Positions 32,241 to 46,500 of a stretch of 64,000 bases of DNA are shown piece by piece. This stretch comes from Unio delphinus (Eukaryota > Mollusca > Bivalvia > Unionida > Unionidae). Below the pieces are notes generated by a model that had not been told where the DNA came from, did no database searches, and worked only from the letters and a program-made list of their open reading frames with translations. Location of the stretch: contig JAQISU010000167.1 of assembly GCA_029339505.1 (NCBI GenBank), positions 899,001-963,000 of the forward strand, in the 5' to 3' direction. The position numbers and the translations under genes were made by a program. The number at the start of each line of letters is the position of its first letter. Within the stretch, counting starts at the first letter, position 1.

Positions 32241-34538
32241 GTATTTCAACCAAGTGTACCAATCCCGTATGATTATTATTCTTTACAAGGTCCGACATGT
32301 ATGTCATGTTTTTGACGTAGTCCTACCCGTAAGACGTATCGCATGTTGATCTTGATTTCAGACGCGAGCAAACATAAATATCAGCGTCGGGGCTTACATT
32401 GTAGGATTAGTTTTTGACGCAGCGACAGTCATTTCTTGCCATACCGCGTACCAACCCCGTATTAACTATTATTACTTGGTTTTTTGTTTTTGTTTTTTAC
32501 GGAGTCCGACAATAAATATTTCATGTTTATGACGCATGGACATACATTTTCATTTAAAGAAAATCATGTCGTTAATTGTGAATTGAAATAAAGATACATA
32601 TTACAACTATAGCTCAAGTAGTTAGGGGTTTTGTTCATTTATTTTGAATTTTTAACAATGTTTTGCATACCTATCATGTTCCCTGACCGCGGCGAGGGAG
32701 TGAGACTCGAAAGTATTTTGAGGACTCTGGGAAGGGGGGGGGGGGGGAAGGGAGGGTCACTGCGCGTGACCATCAAAAAGTAACATACGATTGAGGGTAA
32801 GCGAATCATACAGAAAACGTGACTAATAATGTAATAACTTGCCTGTTTTCTTTTACATTCACAAAGAAGAAAAACTTGGTAGAAAATAGTGCAAAATAAT
32901 ATCATATCACAACACACAAACGTACAAATACGGACATAATCACAAATACACTGACTTTAAATAAAAACATACACCAGGTATATCTGTTAGAATAGACCAG
33001 CAAGTTGGTCTCTAAGCCTTTTTTTTATTTTAATTTGACGGCTTATATGGTTCATAAGCTGTCAAGACAAAATAACAAAAGGCTTAGAGACCAAGTTAGA
33101 TGGTCTGCTGTTAGAATTTATTAAATGACAAAGTACTGTTTCGTTAGATGCAGTCTTTACTGTAATTAATAGTTCAGTGGTTTTGAAAGTGACATTTGTG
33201 CTTGTCTATAGACTAAATTTTTATTTAAAAAAACTTTCAGCAGAATTATTTTATCAAGTCCTGGTTAGACCAGAGTTGTTCTTGGCGACCATAATGCTTG
33301 ATCATCTGAAGAATTTGTTAAATAAAAATATGGATAAAATTTGTGTAAAGGTCTCATGGACTAGATTGGGGTGAGGTGCTTTCAGTATTATATTTAATTA
33401 ATTTATGAAAATACTCTAGAAAAAGATGCATGATGCATTTTCTAATCGGAGTATTATATAAACCACAATGAGGAAATAAATGCATCAGATCTTTATTTTT
33501 CATCAAAATTATATCTACTCATGCAACATAGACCTTAAACTACCATTGATTAATGTGTAGGCAGATCAGCTTCTGTGTTGTTTTTTTTTTCCAATGATAA
33601 GTTTTTAAAAACTGCATGGATTGAGATCTGCTGACACATTATGTAATAGGAGATCTTGGTCTTTCTTGTACCTAGATCTGACTGATAGTTGAATCTTAAC
33701 TCAAATACTACCACCTGTATTGACCATGTTGAAAATCTCTTGTAATTTTGCTACTCCTGCCAAATAGATGGTCATATTGACATGGCTTTGTTTACTAAAA
33801 GAGTTCTTTTAAGTAAATGAAAATTTGCCAGTCTGTCATCCAGTATGTCCACCATGGTGACTATCATGAAAATCTTGTTATCATTCAAGAATATCAGAGA
33901 TGTTTTCAGCAGTTAAATGAAAGAGTCCTAAAAACTGTAATTATCAGGGCTCTGTAGCTGGAGTCCCTTTTCCTGTATTCTCAGATCTTCAATTTTTGGT
34001 TTAGAATTCTCAGTTTTCTAAATTTAGGTCAGATGTTTTCAGTCAACTAGACTCCTTATTTTAGAAGAATCACAGTGTCATGAAACGAAACACACACAAA
34101 ATTGAACCTTCATATTTTAAAACTAATGTGTGCTTAAAAACACAGATAATCCAGAAACTTTTGTGAAATTTATTGCCATCAGAAGGAATTAGTGAAATAT
34201 CAGTGTTTGTGCTCACATTTGTGACCTCAAGGCCTGGCCATATGCTCAAAGTGAGTCTCTAGCAGTTTTGTGACTTTAGGGCCTGGGTAATAATTGTCCG
34301 TTGAAATTAGACACAAATTAAATGGTGATCCCTTTCAAGAGTGCTCTTAAAACTCACCTTTTTTGACTGCAAGAACAAACTTAAAGATCTAATAATGTTT
34401 CCTACCTTAAATTTTTTCAGCATGTTTTTATGTTTTCTAATTTCATGGTGTTTGTTGTTTTGTTTTTTTATAGTCATATCATTATAGATGTTGTAAATCT
34501 TTTAGAGTTAATCTAAAGATTAGGCGCTATCCAAAGTC

Positions 34539-34598
<60 letters not shown>

Positions 34599-37500
34599 TT
34601 CATTATTAATATGCTTAAATAGTTTGGTGACTTTAGGGCCTGTGCCTTGTACTCAAAAACTTGAGTCACTTTTTGGGGCTACATTCTTAAACAGTTCTGT
34701 GATCTTAATACCTTTGCCACATTTGTTGTAATTTTAATAGCCTTTTCTGTAGTATTTTTCCTTGTGTTGTAAATGGCAAATTGTAAATGAATGACTTGGC
34801 ACTACCAGTGCTAGCAGATATATAAAAGCCTTGACAGTGAGATTTTTTCTTCTGATGGCCATTTTCAAAAATGACCATTTACTGTATTCAAATCTGGGCA
34901 TCTAGTCTGTTAAATCAGCTCTCAGACCTGTAGGGTTATTTTTGTAATTTTACCAAAATGCAGATACAGGTTGGTTGGCTGATTTATTGGACTGTTCATT
35001 ACTGAGATAGATTTGCAGTATATGCAACTGCATATGCAGTGTTATTTGCAGTTGAGTGTATGTTGTATGCAAGTGATTCTGTAAAATGTCACTTTTCAGA
35101 TATACAGAGACATTGAGCTAGATTTGGTCCGATTTGGAGAGAGGGTGGCAACTGACATTTATGACCTTCACCTTGAATGTGAAAAGGAGCCACCACGTTT
35201 GGAGCAATACAATGCCTGGGGAAAGCGAGTGGACAAGCTTATCACCAGCACAGCCTGGAAGAAGATGCATGACTTGGCAGCGGAGGAAGGGCTGATAGCC
35301 ATAGCATATAACAGGGAATTTGGAGAGTGGAGGTGTGTTTGAACTTTTTTGCATGTTTTTGTTTCATCTGGACCACTTTAACAAAACAATAACAGTAGCT
35401 TTATTTGTTTTTGGCTTTCTTTATATGCATGGTCTCTGCTATACAAATAGAAATTTGCTGAAAATGTGTTTGCCAAAATGCAATTATCAGTCCACACATG
35501 AAACATGTTAGCCAAAATAAAATTATCAGTCGATATAAAATATGTTTGCCAAAATAGAATTCACCTTTTTCCAATTCAGTCAATATTTTGAAAAAAATTC
35601 ACAATTTGAAGCATCTTATATACAAGCCAAATTTTGAAAAATTGTAGGATGTTATCAATTTAGTAGTGTATCTTTTAATCCCATTGGCACAGAATGAGAA
35701 AACTCAAATTGATTGGTTGTTTTTCATTAAAAAATATCTAATATAAAGAAAATCTACAGTAATTTTTCTGACCACTATCTCTGGTATCTTTCTAGGTAAT
35801 GATGGCTGGATTCCCCACATAAACAATAACATGTTCTCCTAATTACATTAAGTAACACAGACTAGGGTCATTTGACCTGTGACCCTAACATTATACATGT
35901 AGTTATGAAGATAAATATTGACCACTCCAGTGGCCTGGTTAGAGCATCTGCCTTGGATGTGGGAGGTTGTGGAGTTGAACTATGGTTGAGGCATACCAAA
36001 ATCTTATAAAAATGGTACTAACAGCTGCCTCGCTAGGCACTCTGTATTAAGAGGTTAGTGATAAGCCTGGTCAGCCTGGTGTCAGGGTAATGAATATCAT
36101 GCTACATGTCAGTGGCAAGATGCCCCAGTGCTAGACATCACTATAAATAGCCACACTGCAGACATTGTAGCTATATGACTGATTTTTTTAAGAGTTACAT
36201 TAAAAATCTAAAATCACACACACAAAGCTGATAGGCTGTGTTGATTGTTTTAATGGGGTCTGGTGGCCATCTGTGCAACCACCAGAACTTGCGGATTCAA
36301 GGTTTGCCTCTGTGAAGCTAAATTCTGAGATGAAAACTTAAGAAGGTTGACTCTGCATGCCAGCCAACAGCTTCTGTTATATCTGGATCCAAATGTTATG
36401 CTCAAATGTGAGGGCCACACAGGTCACACAAATCTCGTGAATAGTAATCATCATGATGCAACTTGTGAGGCCTCAAAAAACACAGAGCATATGACTCATT
36501 TTAGTCCTGAAGTAAGGGTTTAGGGGTGAAATCCTGTTTCCCAGCTTCAGAAGGAAGAGGAATTTGTGTGTGCCAGGACTTGTCTCTCTGCCTTTTAAGT
36601 AGTGCTTGAGTGTGTAAACAGGATCAGGCATGGCCACTGCTCTCTATCTGTATGTGGAAGAGAGCAACTGAATGTTGACTAGATGGATGGTAACCTATTT
36701 TTAGCTACAAAACCTGGTTGTCTCAAGAGGACAACTGAATAATCCGATCAGTACTGACGATAGTTCAGGATGACAGAAAGGGCATGCAGCTCACTAACTG
36801 CATGCAGAAGCTAATGTTATCAGGTAATGTGTCTTGTATGATAGTAACTATAGCGATGTGTGGGCTAGAGGCTTGAATTTATTCAAATTCTGCCATGTTA
36901 AAACCCAGCACAGATTCCGTTTGGGGGATTTTGTTCAATTGATATCCAAGGAAGTAACACCCATGACCATGATCACTTGAGAAGATTCAGTTTGTCCAGA
37001 ATCTTCCTGGGCAGATCTGTCACTAGATTGAGTAGATCAATAACAGAGGACTTTTCCCATTTGGGAAGGGCTATTATAATCATCTTGCATCTCTGACCCC
37101 ATTATTTTCTGGATTAATTTTGGTATCAGAAACATCGGAAGGTAGGGAAATGATGACAACCTTATTTATAGAAGGCTGATGTGTAGAGACCGCTCTCTAC
37201 TTCCCACATGAATTGCTTCAAATCATCCTCCAAATGCAAAGGTGACACAAACAGAGATGTCTGTAAAACAAAGGTATGATAATGTTTGAGTGATGCAGAT
37301 CCCAGATATGCATCAGGTCCATGTTGGCCATGGTATGGTGAGCTACCCAACTTGATGGTCCTAGCAATTATGGCCATCGCCTCTCAAGCATAGCTGTTAC
37401 TAGATTTCTCCAATAGTCTGAAAACTGCCCATGAGGCCAAATGTAACATTGAAGAATGAGCAACTACATACTGAAACAGCTATGACATGGCATGGAACAC

Positions 37501-40500
37501 AGTTTTGTCCACTTTAAAAAAAAGTGCAGAGGACATATAAACAGCTGTTTAATTCTTTTCAAGGGCTGGGAGATCAGCACTGAAAGAGTCTGACTTTTAT
37601 ATCAGCAAGATGAAAATGGTACTGGAACTTGGCTTTCCAGGGTCACCAATACTGCGCAAAGTCCAGAACTGCCAGCTGTTTTTTCCAATGAAAGGTTGAC
37701 CTAGATGCTGGCAGTATAGAATACACCAGAACTGGTCACTGCAAGGGCCTGGCTGGACAGACAGATTTCTCACTGAAATCTCTGTCATAGTAAGTTTATG
37801 TCACCGATGGTACAGCTAGTTGGATGGATCTGTCCTTTAGAGACCCATAAAACATGCTGTAATGGATGGCTGGAAAAATGGCATTGGTGCAGTTATATTG
37901 TTATATTTTAGATAGGATTCAATGGATCCAATATTAACCCCTCTCATCCTGACTAGCAGGCCCAGAGACCATGCTCTGACATGTGGTGATACTGAAATCC
38001 ACTGGGCTGCCTAAAATTGTTGGTGGGGTCATTCCCAAGGTCATGCTCAGAAATGCAGGGGATTTATGCAAACATTGGTGACACTCCCCCAGTGAGTCAG
38101 AATTGCAAGTGACAAACTTTATAATGTTTTCCTTGATTATCCCATATTTTTGAAACTTTGCATTTGAACCACTCCATTGGCCTAATGGTTAGAGCATCCA
38201 CCTTAAATCATACCAAAGACTTATAAAAATGGTCCTTGCAGCTACCTCACTTTGCACTCAGCATTAAGAGGTTAGTATTAGGACTGGTCAGCCAGGTGAC
38301 AAGATAATGTGACTGGATGGGACATGTTGATATATGTCTGTGGCATGATGCTTCAGTACCTGATATTGCTATAAACTGTCACACTGCAGACATTATAGTG
38401 ATTTTTTTATATAGCTATGTTAAAATTCCAAAACACACACAGACACTTTGCATTTCATGCATTTATAAGACATTTGTCCTGAAATGACACAAGAAAATAT
38501 AGCTTAAATTAACAATTCTGCATTTTACTGACTAATACTGTAGCCCAGACTTCATCTGACCACATATTACACATGCTACATGTCGTGGACAATACACACT
38601 TCGTATATATACAAAATGAGTCATGGCAGACTTCCATGTTCTGAAGTTGCATTTTATAGCATTTAGTTGACATTTCTAATTGAAATGACACAAAAACTTA
38701 ACCTTTATTAACGATGTAATTGAAAATAGTGTCACATTTGATGCTTATAGACTATGCTTTGAACTTATGCATTACATATAATTAGTTTACATTTATACGG
38801 AAATTACACAAGGGAAAAAAGCATAATTAGCAATACAGCATGTTAATAACTCACTAAAGCAGACTTTTTTTACTGGCAAATGAAAATAGTGTCACACTAA
38901 CTCGTAAATGACAACATGACGTCAGTGACTGCATGGTGTGACATGGTCTTAAATAGATGAAGTTCAAAAGGTGACAGAGTCACTCAAATCTGACAGAAAT
39001 TGTAAAATATAATGTATTCAGCCTGCAATAGAACGATAAATCCAAACTGAAAGTTGGATGGTCTAATATGAATATTAAAATGGCTTGGATTGTTTGAAGT
39101 ATAAAAAAAAAGAAAAATGTTCAGTGTTGTCAGTACAGCAGCAAAGCTAAAAACTGGTGATACCTGGCAGTGACAAGGGGAGGTAATGGGTAAGAGCAAT
39201 TGCCTTTTGTCTATATTAGATGTACAAGAAAAGACAATTTTTGTCTCTTAATAGGGCTGGAGGTAGCAGGCTAATATACCTTTTGTAATGTGATTGGATA
39301 ACATATTTGAAGAAGAATTATATTGTGCAAATAATATGTCTCAGTGTAAGGGGACCTTGTTTATATCACGGTATACTTTTACTGCATACAGTGTTTTAGT
39401 GAGGAACCAATGCATACAAAACTGGTAATAACACACACCTCCACATAAAGGATATCTCCTTATAAAGAACAAAATTTCTAAAACTTATTTTTTAAATTCC
39501 TTGTTTTAGTTTTTGATATCAAGGGCACATATCCACAAAGCACAAATATTTGTGATCTCTTGACTTTGCCTTATCGAAAGTTTTTTTGTATAAGACAGTT
39601 ACAAACTTTTTTATTTAACTTTTGGCCCTCTATACCACTGACCCATTATTACATTGCAGTCGTCTCTACCAGATTGCCAAGCTATACTTGTATTCTCCCA
39701 GTGCTGGCTTATATTCCTGTCCTCTAGCCATGACCGATGGAGCTGCCAAGATTGTGGAGGTTTGTGCACATATTTATATTTAATAACAATGTTAATATAA
39801 AGTTTCATAATGGAGACATAGCATGTTTTTAGCATTACTTACTATTTATAGCATGATTTTAGCATTACTTACTATTTATAGCATGTTTTTAGCATTACTT
39901 ACTATTTATAGCATGTTGTTAGCATTACTTACTATTACTGCATTGCAGTTTAATTTCCTGGCTCTAATCCAATCCAAGGACATTATTCCCTCCTTCAGTT
40001 AGTAACTTTCGATCCAAAATAAAAATCGGCATCATCCAAATCTTATGTCAACTTCTGAGAATTGGATCATCCTTAGTTTCCTTGAACTCAGAATTTTAAC
40101 AGATCTCATAGGTGCTCTACACTTCATCATTTAAGTAAACTTTTGGTAATTATATCTCTTTGTTTTGTATTTCTTATTTTCTCCCCAGTCTTTGCTTTAT
40201 TCTTGTGTAGGCAGCTTTCCCTCTCCCATTTTCATGTGCCTCATTATCATGCATTTTCATATATAATGCAGTACTACTATAGACCCAATATCATTACTGT
40301 ATAACAATAAGGGTTGAAATAAAATAAGGTGAAAATTAGTCTTATAACTTTATTTCCATTTTTTAAACACCATTATTTAAAACACTTTGATCATGACCAT
40401 TATGCCACAGTTTGATATATTATGTTATTCTCAAAGTATAGCAGTTCTGTATATATCATGCTATTCTGTATATTGCAATTTGGTACATGATGGGGTCACT

Positions 40501-43500
40501 GGTTATGGTCCCGAACTGACTGCTGTGTTATAACAAAGGAAAGCTGGATGGATCTTTTTTCATTGGTTTTGAGGGTTTTATTTTGTTAGTTGCTAATTTC
40601 TCCAATAAAGTTTGAGACTTGACAGAAAGTAGATGTGCCAATTACGCCAGGAGAAAAGGTCATACATTTTGCTTTTTATCTCTCAGAAAGGATGTCTCCA
40701 TCTTTTATAATGGAGGTGTCAGGAATAAGAAAGTTACATGCTTCCACTGGAGTGGATCTCTTTCATTTGGTAGGAAGGTGTCAGCTTAGTAGTTCCCAGT
40801 GTAGTGAAATTGCCAGCCCCCCACCCCACCCATAGCAAACCTTAGCATTCCAATGCAATTGAAGTGTTCTTGTCTCACTCAGTTTAACGTGGACTTACAT
40901 CACATTCATTGGAGTTTAGTTCCACAAACACAGACCCCACAATAGGGTCTATAGTAGCTGACCAGCTATTGCCAGGTATCAGGACACTGGATAATGTCAG
41001 TTGACAGTCATCAAAGGTCTGTCACCAGGCACTGGTACCAGGTACATGCCACTGAGGAATTGGTTAAGTGACAGTAATAGAAGATCTGTCAAATAACTTT
41101 GATCATTGGTCACTGGATGATGTCTCAAGTGACATTCATATAGTGACTGTCACTGGGCGGCAAGCATGGGCACATGATACTGGGCACCAAGTAACCAGGT
41201 GCCAATCACTGGACACCAATCACCAGGTATTGTGTGTGGTGCAGATCTATTTTCATTGTTGGGTCAAGTGCTGGTTGCCAATCAGCAAGCGCTGAGCAAT
41301 GAGTACTGAGTGATGTACACTGAGTATTGAACACCTGTTGAATGGGTCAAATGCTGGTTGCCAATCAGCAAGCACTGGTCAATGAGTACTAAGTGATGTA
41401 CACTGAGCATTGAACACCTGTTGAACAGCAGATAAGTAATTCATAACTAAAATATTGAGGATTTCAAAACATGGTTTTAATTTCACAAAATTCCATTTTA
41501 ATGCCCTAAAAGAGTATTCACCCTTGTCAATCTATCACACAACTGATTTTAGCATATAGGTCATTTCAGGTACTGTGATGTCATATCCTTGTTGCATGAA
41601 CACATTCTTTGTGTCAGATTTACTATTTTTCCAGGCATACAACTTTTGTGGATTTCAGGTTTGTTTCAGCTTATTAATTTAAAGACAAAATGCAATGATC
41701 ATTCTAAAGAGAAAAGAAAAATTGATCTCCAGGAATGTTGGTACTGCTCCCCTTCTTTATAACACAGTAGTTTGGGTGCATAACTGTTGACCATATTTTG
41801 TACCTAACCACAATACAGAGATTATGTTGAGAACATCATTGTATATCTAACCACAATATAGCAATAATGTACGAAAATGTTTAAATAACTGTTTGGAAAA
41901 GGAAGTAAAGATACAACACTAAAATACATGAATTTTATTTTTAGTGATTTTGTTATAAAATTTATTAATTTTTGGCATTTTGTACATAGTGATACTGCAT
42001 TATATCAGGAATGGTGTTCTAACAAGTTGTATAGTAATGTGCGACACCTGAATCCTCATAAAATAAAATAATTCATTGTCATAAGTTTTTGTGGATCCAA
42101 TAACTTCAATGCACATCAAATGAAATAATTACTTCAGATATCTAGTATTCTAATAAAATCAGTTTCTCCATTACATTTTGCACGGAAAGATTCCACAAAT
42201 GTGCTGGACAGATTTGGGGTTTGAGGGGTGGGTGAAATTAAAGAAGCTCATAATATCTCATGAAAATTGTTTAATTCACTGTTTTTGCAGACCTTACAGG
42301 AATCAGAGCCATGGCTAATGAATCGAGCATTTCATCATCTGACTTCCAGGTTACCGAGTTCATTCTGGACCTCAGGGCAGTGGATGACAGAGCGAAGAGG
42401 AGGATCAGATGTTGGTCAGTATATCTTTTTACCATGGAAACCAGATTGACTCGGACTGTTTACATACAGAAAATGTTTAGTTCTTTTAATTTTTTATGGA
42501 TAAAAGAATTATTAAAAGTATTACAGGATATGTTAGCTCAAAGTATATTACAAACTCTAGTAGCCCAAAGGTGACCAACTGGAACATTGTATTGGTCATT
42601 TCAAATGTGAAGTTACAAACCCCTTATCATCTGGTTCATTTAAAAGTGACAAGAAAAATCAATTAGGTAAAAATTAATGATCAAAGAGGACAGAAAGACT
42701 TGAAGTTAAAGTTTCACGAAGGCAGATTAAAGATATAAAGTTAAAAAAAAAACACTTCTGTATCAAAAAATGTAAAAAATATTTTTTTACAAAAAATTTC
42801 AGTGATCATGTTCTGCATCAACTTCAAGCCAGAAATTGAATTTCATGTTGGGTTTCTTCTCAACTACATATTGCCTGATCTTATCTTTGCTGATAACGGA
42901 CCACTAACAACTCCTGATTGGTCATTTTGATGAAGGCCCTCTGTTTTATTGATCAAAGCCTGTCTGTCTTATTGATGAATGTCTATTAGTCTTTTGGATG
43001 AATATCAGTCTTATTGATGAATGTCTGTCTGTATTATTGATGAAGGTCTGTCTGTCTTATTGATGAAGGTCTGTCTGTCTTATTGATGAATGTCTGTCTG
43101 TATTATTGATAAAGGTCTGTCTGTCTTATTGATGAATGTCTGTCTTATTGATGAATGTCTGTCTGTATTATTGATTAAGGTCTGTCTGTCTTATTGATGA
43201 AGGTCTGTCTGTCTTATTGATGTAGGTTATCTGTCTAATTGATAAAATTTGTCTTAAGACCTTGAAGGGTTTAATCAGCTGATAATATGATTAATTTAGA
43301 TGTGCACCATTCTGCGTAATTCTCCTGGTTACCAACTCTCCCTTTTGTCACATTACCTCTATGAGATTAAGCATTTTGTCTGAAATTTGATCACGATTTT
43401 GAAATGGTATCTCTTTGACTATTCGTTTAAGCAAGTTGTTTGAGGGATCAATATTTAATTTTTGAATGAAGCAAATAAGAAAACATTGAAGACTTTAAGC

Positions 43501-46500
43501 CCAAACAAAGCATGTATTTTGATTGATTCAAAGCATTTGAGTGACTGAAGTTTTACTGTAATATATATGTTCTAATGACTTGTTTCATTCTTTTCACCCC
43601 AAATTATTAATGGAAACTTGTCAAGCCTGCATTAGGGTGAATGAGTCACATCAGTCAGTTTTCTAGTGGTAGTGGCAGAATCGTTCTCATACCTTTTTAC
43701 GAGTTTGGTTTAATCTGCACAATCATACAGTGCAACTCCTCAAAACTAATAATTCAGGATACCATAATCCCCTCAAGACCGAATATATTGTTTAGTCACA
43801 AAATTTATTGTCATCAATTTTCCCCCCAATAAGCACAAATCACTCAACACCAAAACAAATTTTGATCCCAAATTTAAATCTTGCACTTATACCCTATAAA
43901 AACAAAAAGTTAGTTGAAACTTGAAAATATGAAATTTGTAAATATTTAGCTACAAAATGTATGTGCACACACTGGAACAGATTGTGGTTAACAGGTACTG
44001 TAGATGTATGATCTGTGAAATAATGAGCCGGAAAATGTCCTCTGGGGATGTTTGTTTAAAACTAAACTTGACATGCACACTATTACAGAATGAGTGCAGA
44101 TAATAGACTAATCTAAAGTCTTTTCACAAAAGAACCAACTTTTAAAGCTAATTATATGTATTGATAATTAAATGCCTGTAGGTAAGCCATTTAAGAAAGA
44201 CTGTCCTTTATCTGCTTATTATCTAAATGTGATTGATAAAATGATATTCAATTGTATTGCATGATTGATTGATTATAGTTTACTTGTTTGTTAAATTAAA
44301 TATCAGGGCTTTGTTAAGTAGGCATGTAGTCTTGCTTTTGGTTCGTTGCCAACAGAGACAGAGAAAACTGATTACATACATGTATTTATGTAGCCATGAC
44401 TGTCATTTGTCTTCACTCAAAGCAGTGATGTTTTGTATACAGTGCTACATTTGAGAAATTGAAACCACATTTAATCAGCAGTTCTCAGACACTTACTGCT
44501 TTAAAGACGTTATGTTATACAACTAGACAGTGACATATATAGCTAAAAGGAAATTATGGATAACAACACCAATATTCATCAAATGGATAAATAATGTAAA
44601 CATAAGTTGGCGGGAGAGATAAATCATTATGATACATCACACAGACCTGATCTACATCGGAGTCATGTGACTTTGAACTTGTGTTGCAGTTTCATGAAAG
44701 CAAGTAGGCCAGTAATTTGTTGTTGTTGGCTTGACTTTGCACACGAAGATTAAGAAGGAAGATTTCTATGTCTATTGCACTTGCGCTGATGGCTGACGAA
44801 CCCAATACGTGATAGGCACGTCCGTCCACAGAGGCTGCAGGGGAATGTCTGGGTTTTGGTGGGTGCTGACAATGGCTCCCGGTTTTTTATTTGCCAACGT
44901 TTTTCCTCCAAGATGGCCCGTCTGTTTTGTTCAAAAGTGTCAGCGGCCTGGTGAATTGTACGTCGCCAGCTTGTACGGTCAACAGCTAGTGATGCCCATT
45001 GGCGGTGATCAATGCCACAGGAGGTAAGGGTCTTTTTCAAGGAGTCTTTATATCTCTTTCGAGGTGCCCCTCTATCATGGTGGCCAGTTGATAGCTCACC
45101 ATACAGTGCAATTTTTGGCAGGCGATGATCCTCCATCCTGGACACATGCCCTGCCCAGCGAAGCTGTATCTTCACGAGTGTGGCCTCAACGCTGGTGATC
45201 CCCGCTTGCTTGAGGACTTCAGTGTTGGTAACGAAGTCACTCCAGTGGATGTTGAGGATGGTGCGGAGGCAGCGCTGATGGAAGCGTTCAAGGAGACGGA
45301 GGTGACGGCTGTAGGTGACCAAGGATTCGGCGCCATATAGGAGGGTGGTCAGTACGACAGCCATGTAGACTTTGATTTTTGTAACTCTCTTGAGATTGGG
45401 ATTGTGCCAGACACGTTTGTAGAGTCTGCCGAAGGTGCTGTTTGCTTTGGCTAATCTGTTGTCTATTTCTTTGTCGATCATTGCATCAGAGGATATCACA
45501 CAGCCTAGGTAGGTGAACTGGTGGACTACATTTAGCTCTGTCCGGTCAATGAGGATGCTTGGTGGACGGTACTCTTCCTTGGGGGCAGGCTGGTGAAGTA
45601 CCACAGTTTTCTTTAGGCTTACCTCGAGGCCAAAGAGCTGGCAAGCTTCTGCAAAGCAAGATGTTGCTCGTTGTAAGGCAGCTTCCGTGTGGGCAAAAAG
45701 GGCGGCATCGTCTGCAAATAGAAGTTCTCTGATCAGTTTTTCTAAAGTTTTGGTGTGGGCCTGAAGTCGCCTTAAGTTGAAGAGGTTGCCATCAGTACGG
45801 AATCTAATATAGATGCCATCTTCGTCACCAAGGTCTTCTGTAGCTTTTCGGAGCATCGTGCTGAAGAAGATTGAAAACAGTGTAGGAGCTAAAACGCAGC
45901 CCTGTTTCATGCCATTTGCAATGGGGAAGGTCTGTGACAATTCGTTATTGTTTTTAACCTGACCAAGCTGGTCTTCATGTAGTTGGATGATCATGGTAAG
46001 GAATTTGGGAGGACAGCCAAGTTTTTCAAGGATTTTCCACAGTCCAGTTCTGCTCACCGTGTCAAAAGCCTTTGTTAGGTCCACAAAAGTGATGTACATT
46101 CCTTTGTTTTGTTCTCTGCATTTTTCCTGGATCTGTCTCAGGACGAACACCATGTCAGTTGTGCCCCTATTGGCTCTGAAGCCACACTGACTCTCTGGAA
46201 CATGATCTTCTGCAATGGTAGGCACTAGTCTGTTTAGCAACACTCTAGCAAGGCCAGTAATTAATGTTATGATGATGATCAGTTTCATGAAAGCAATTAG
46301 ACCAGTGATCAATGTTATGATGAGAATGTTATGAGCCACCTGGCAATGATATGACATTCTTTGAAATTTTAGAGCTTATAAGTGACATTTCAAAGGATGA
46401 TTCTTACTTGGCTATGGCACAAAAAATGGAGTCATTAACACAAACTACAATAGTTAAAGAATGATGTAAGAAACAACAGACATCATTTCATGCATTCATC

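Noticed and set aside
32241..32315. Extension of dehydrogenase exon 1 to the stop at 32313
   Set aside because: The tail after YLRRHIPKK does not match the family. The GTATTT donor at 32241 gives exact phase joining to exon 2, while later donors do not.
36600..38050. A decayed DIRS or Ty3-type polyprotein on the minus strand
   Set aside because: Only isolated RT-like words are seen, in different frames; not enough to call an element.
43000..43235. CRISPR-like array
   Set aside because: Units are directly contiguous with no unique spacers, and the genome is eukaryotic; it is a minisatellite.
44809..45340. Plus-strand frames opposite the LINE
   Set aside because: They are antisense shadows of the reverse transcriptase frame.
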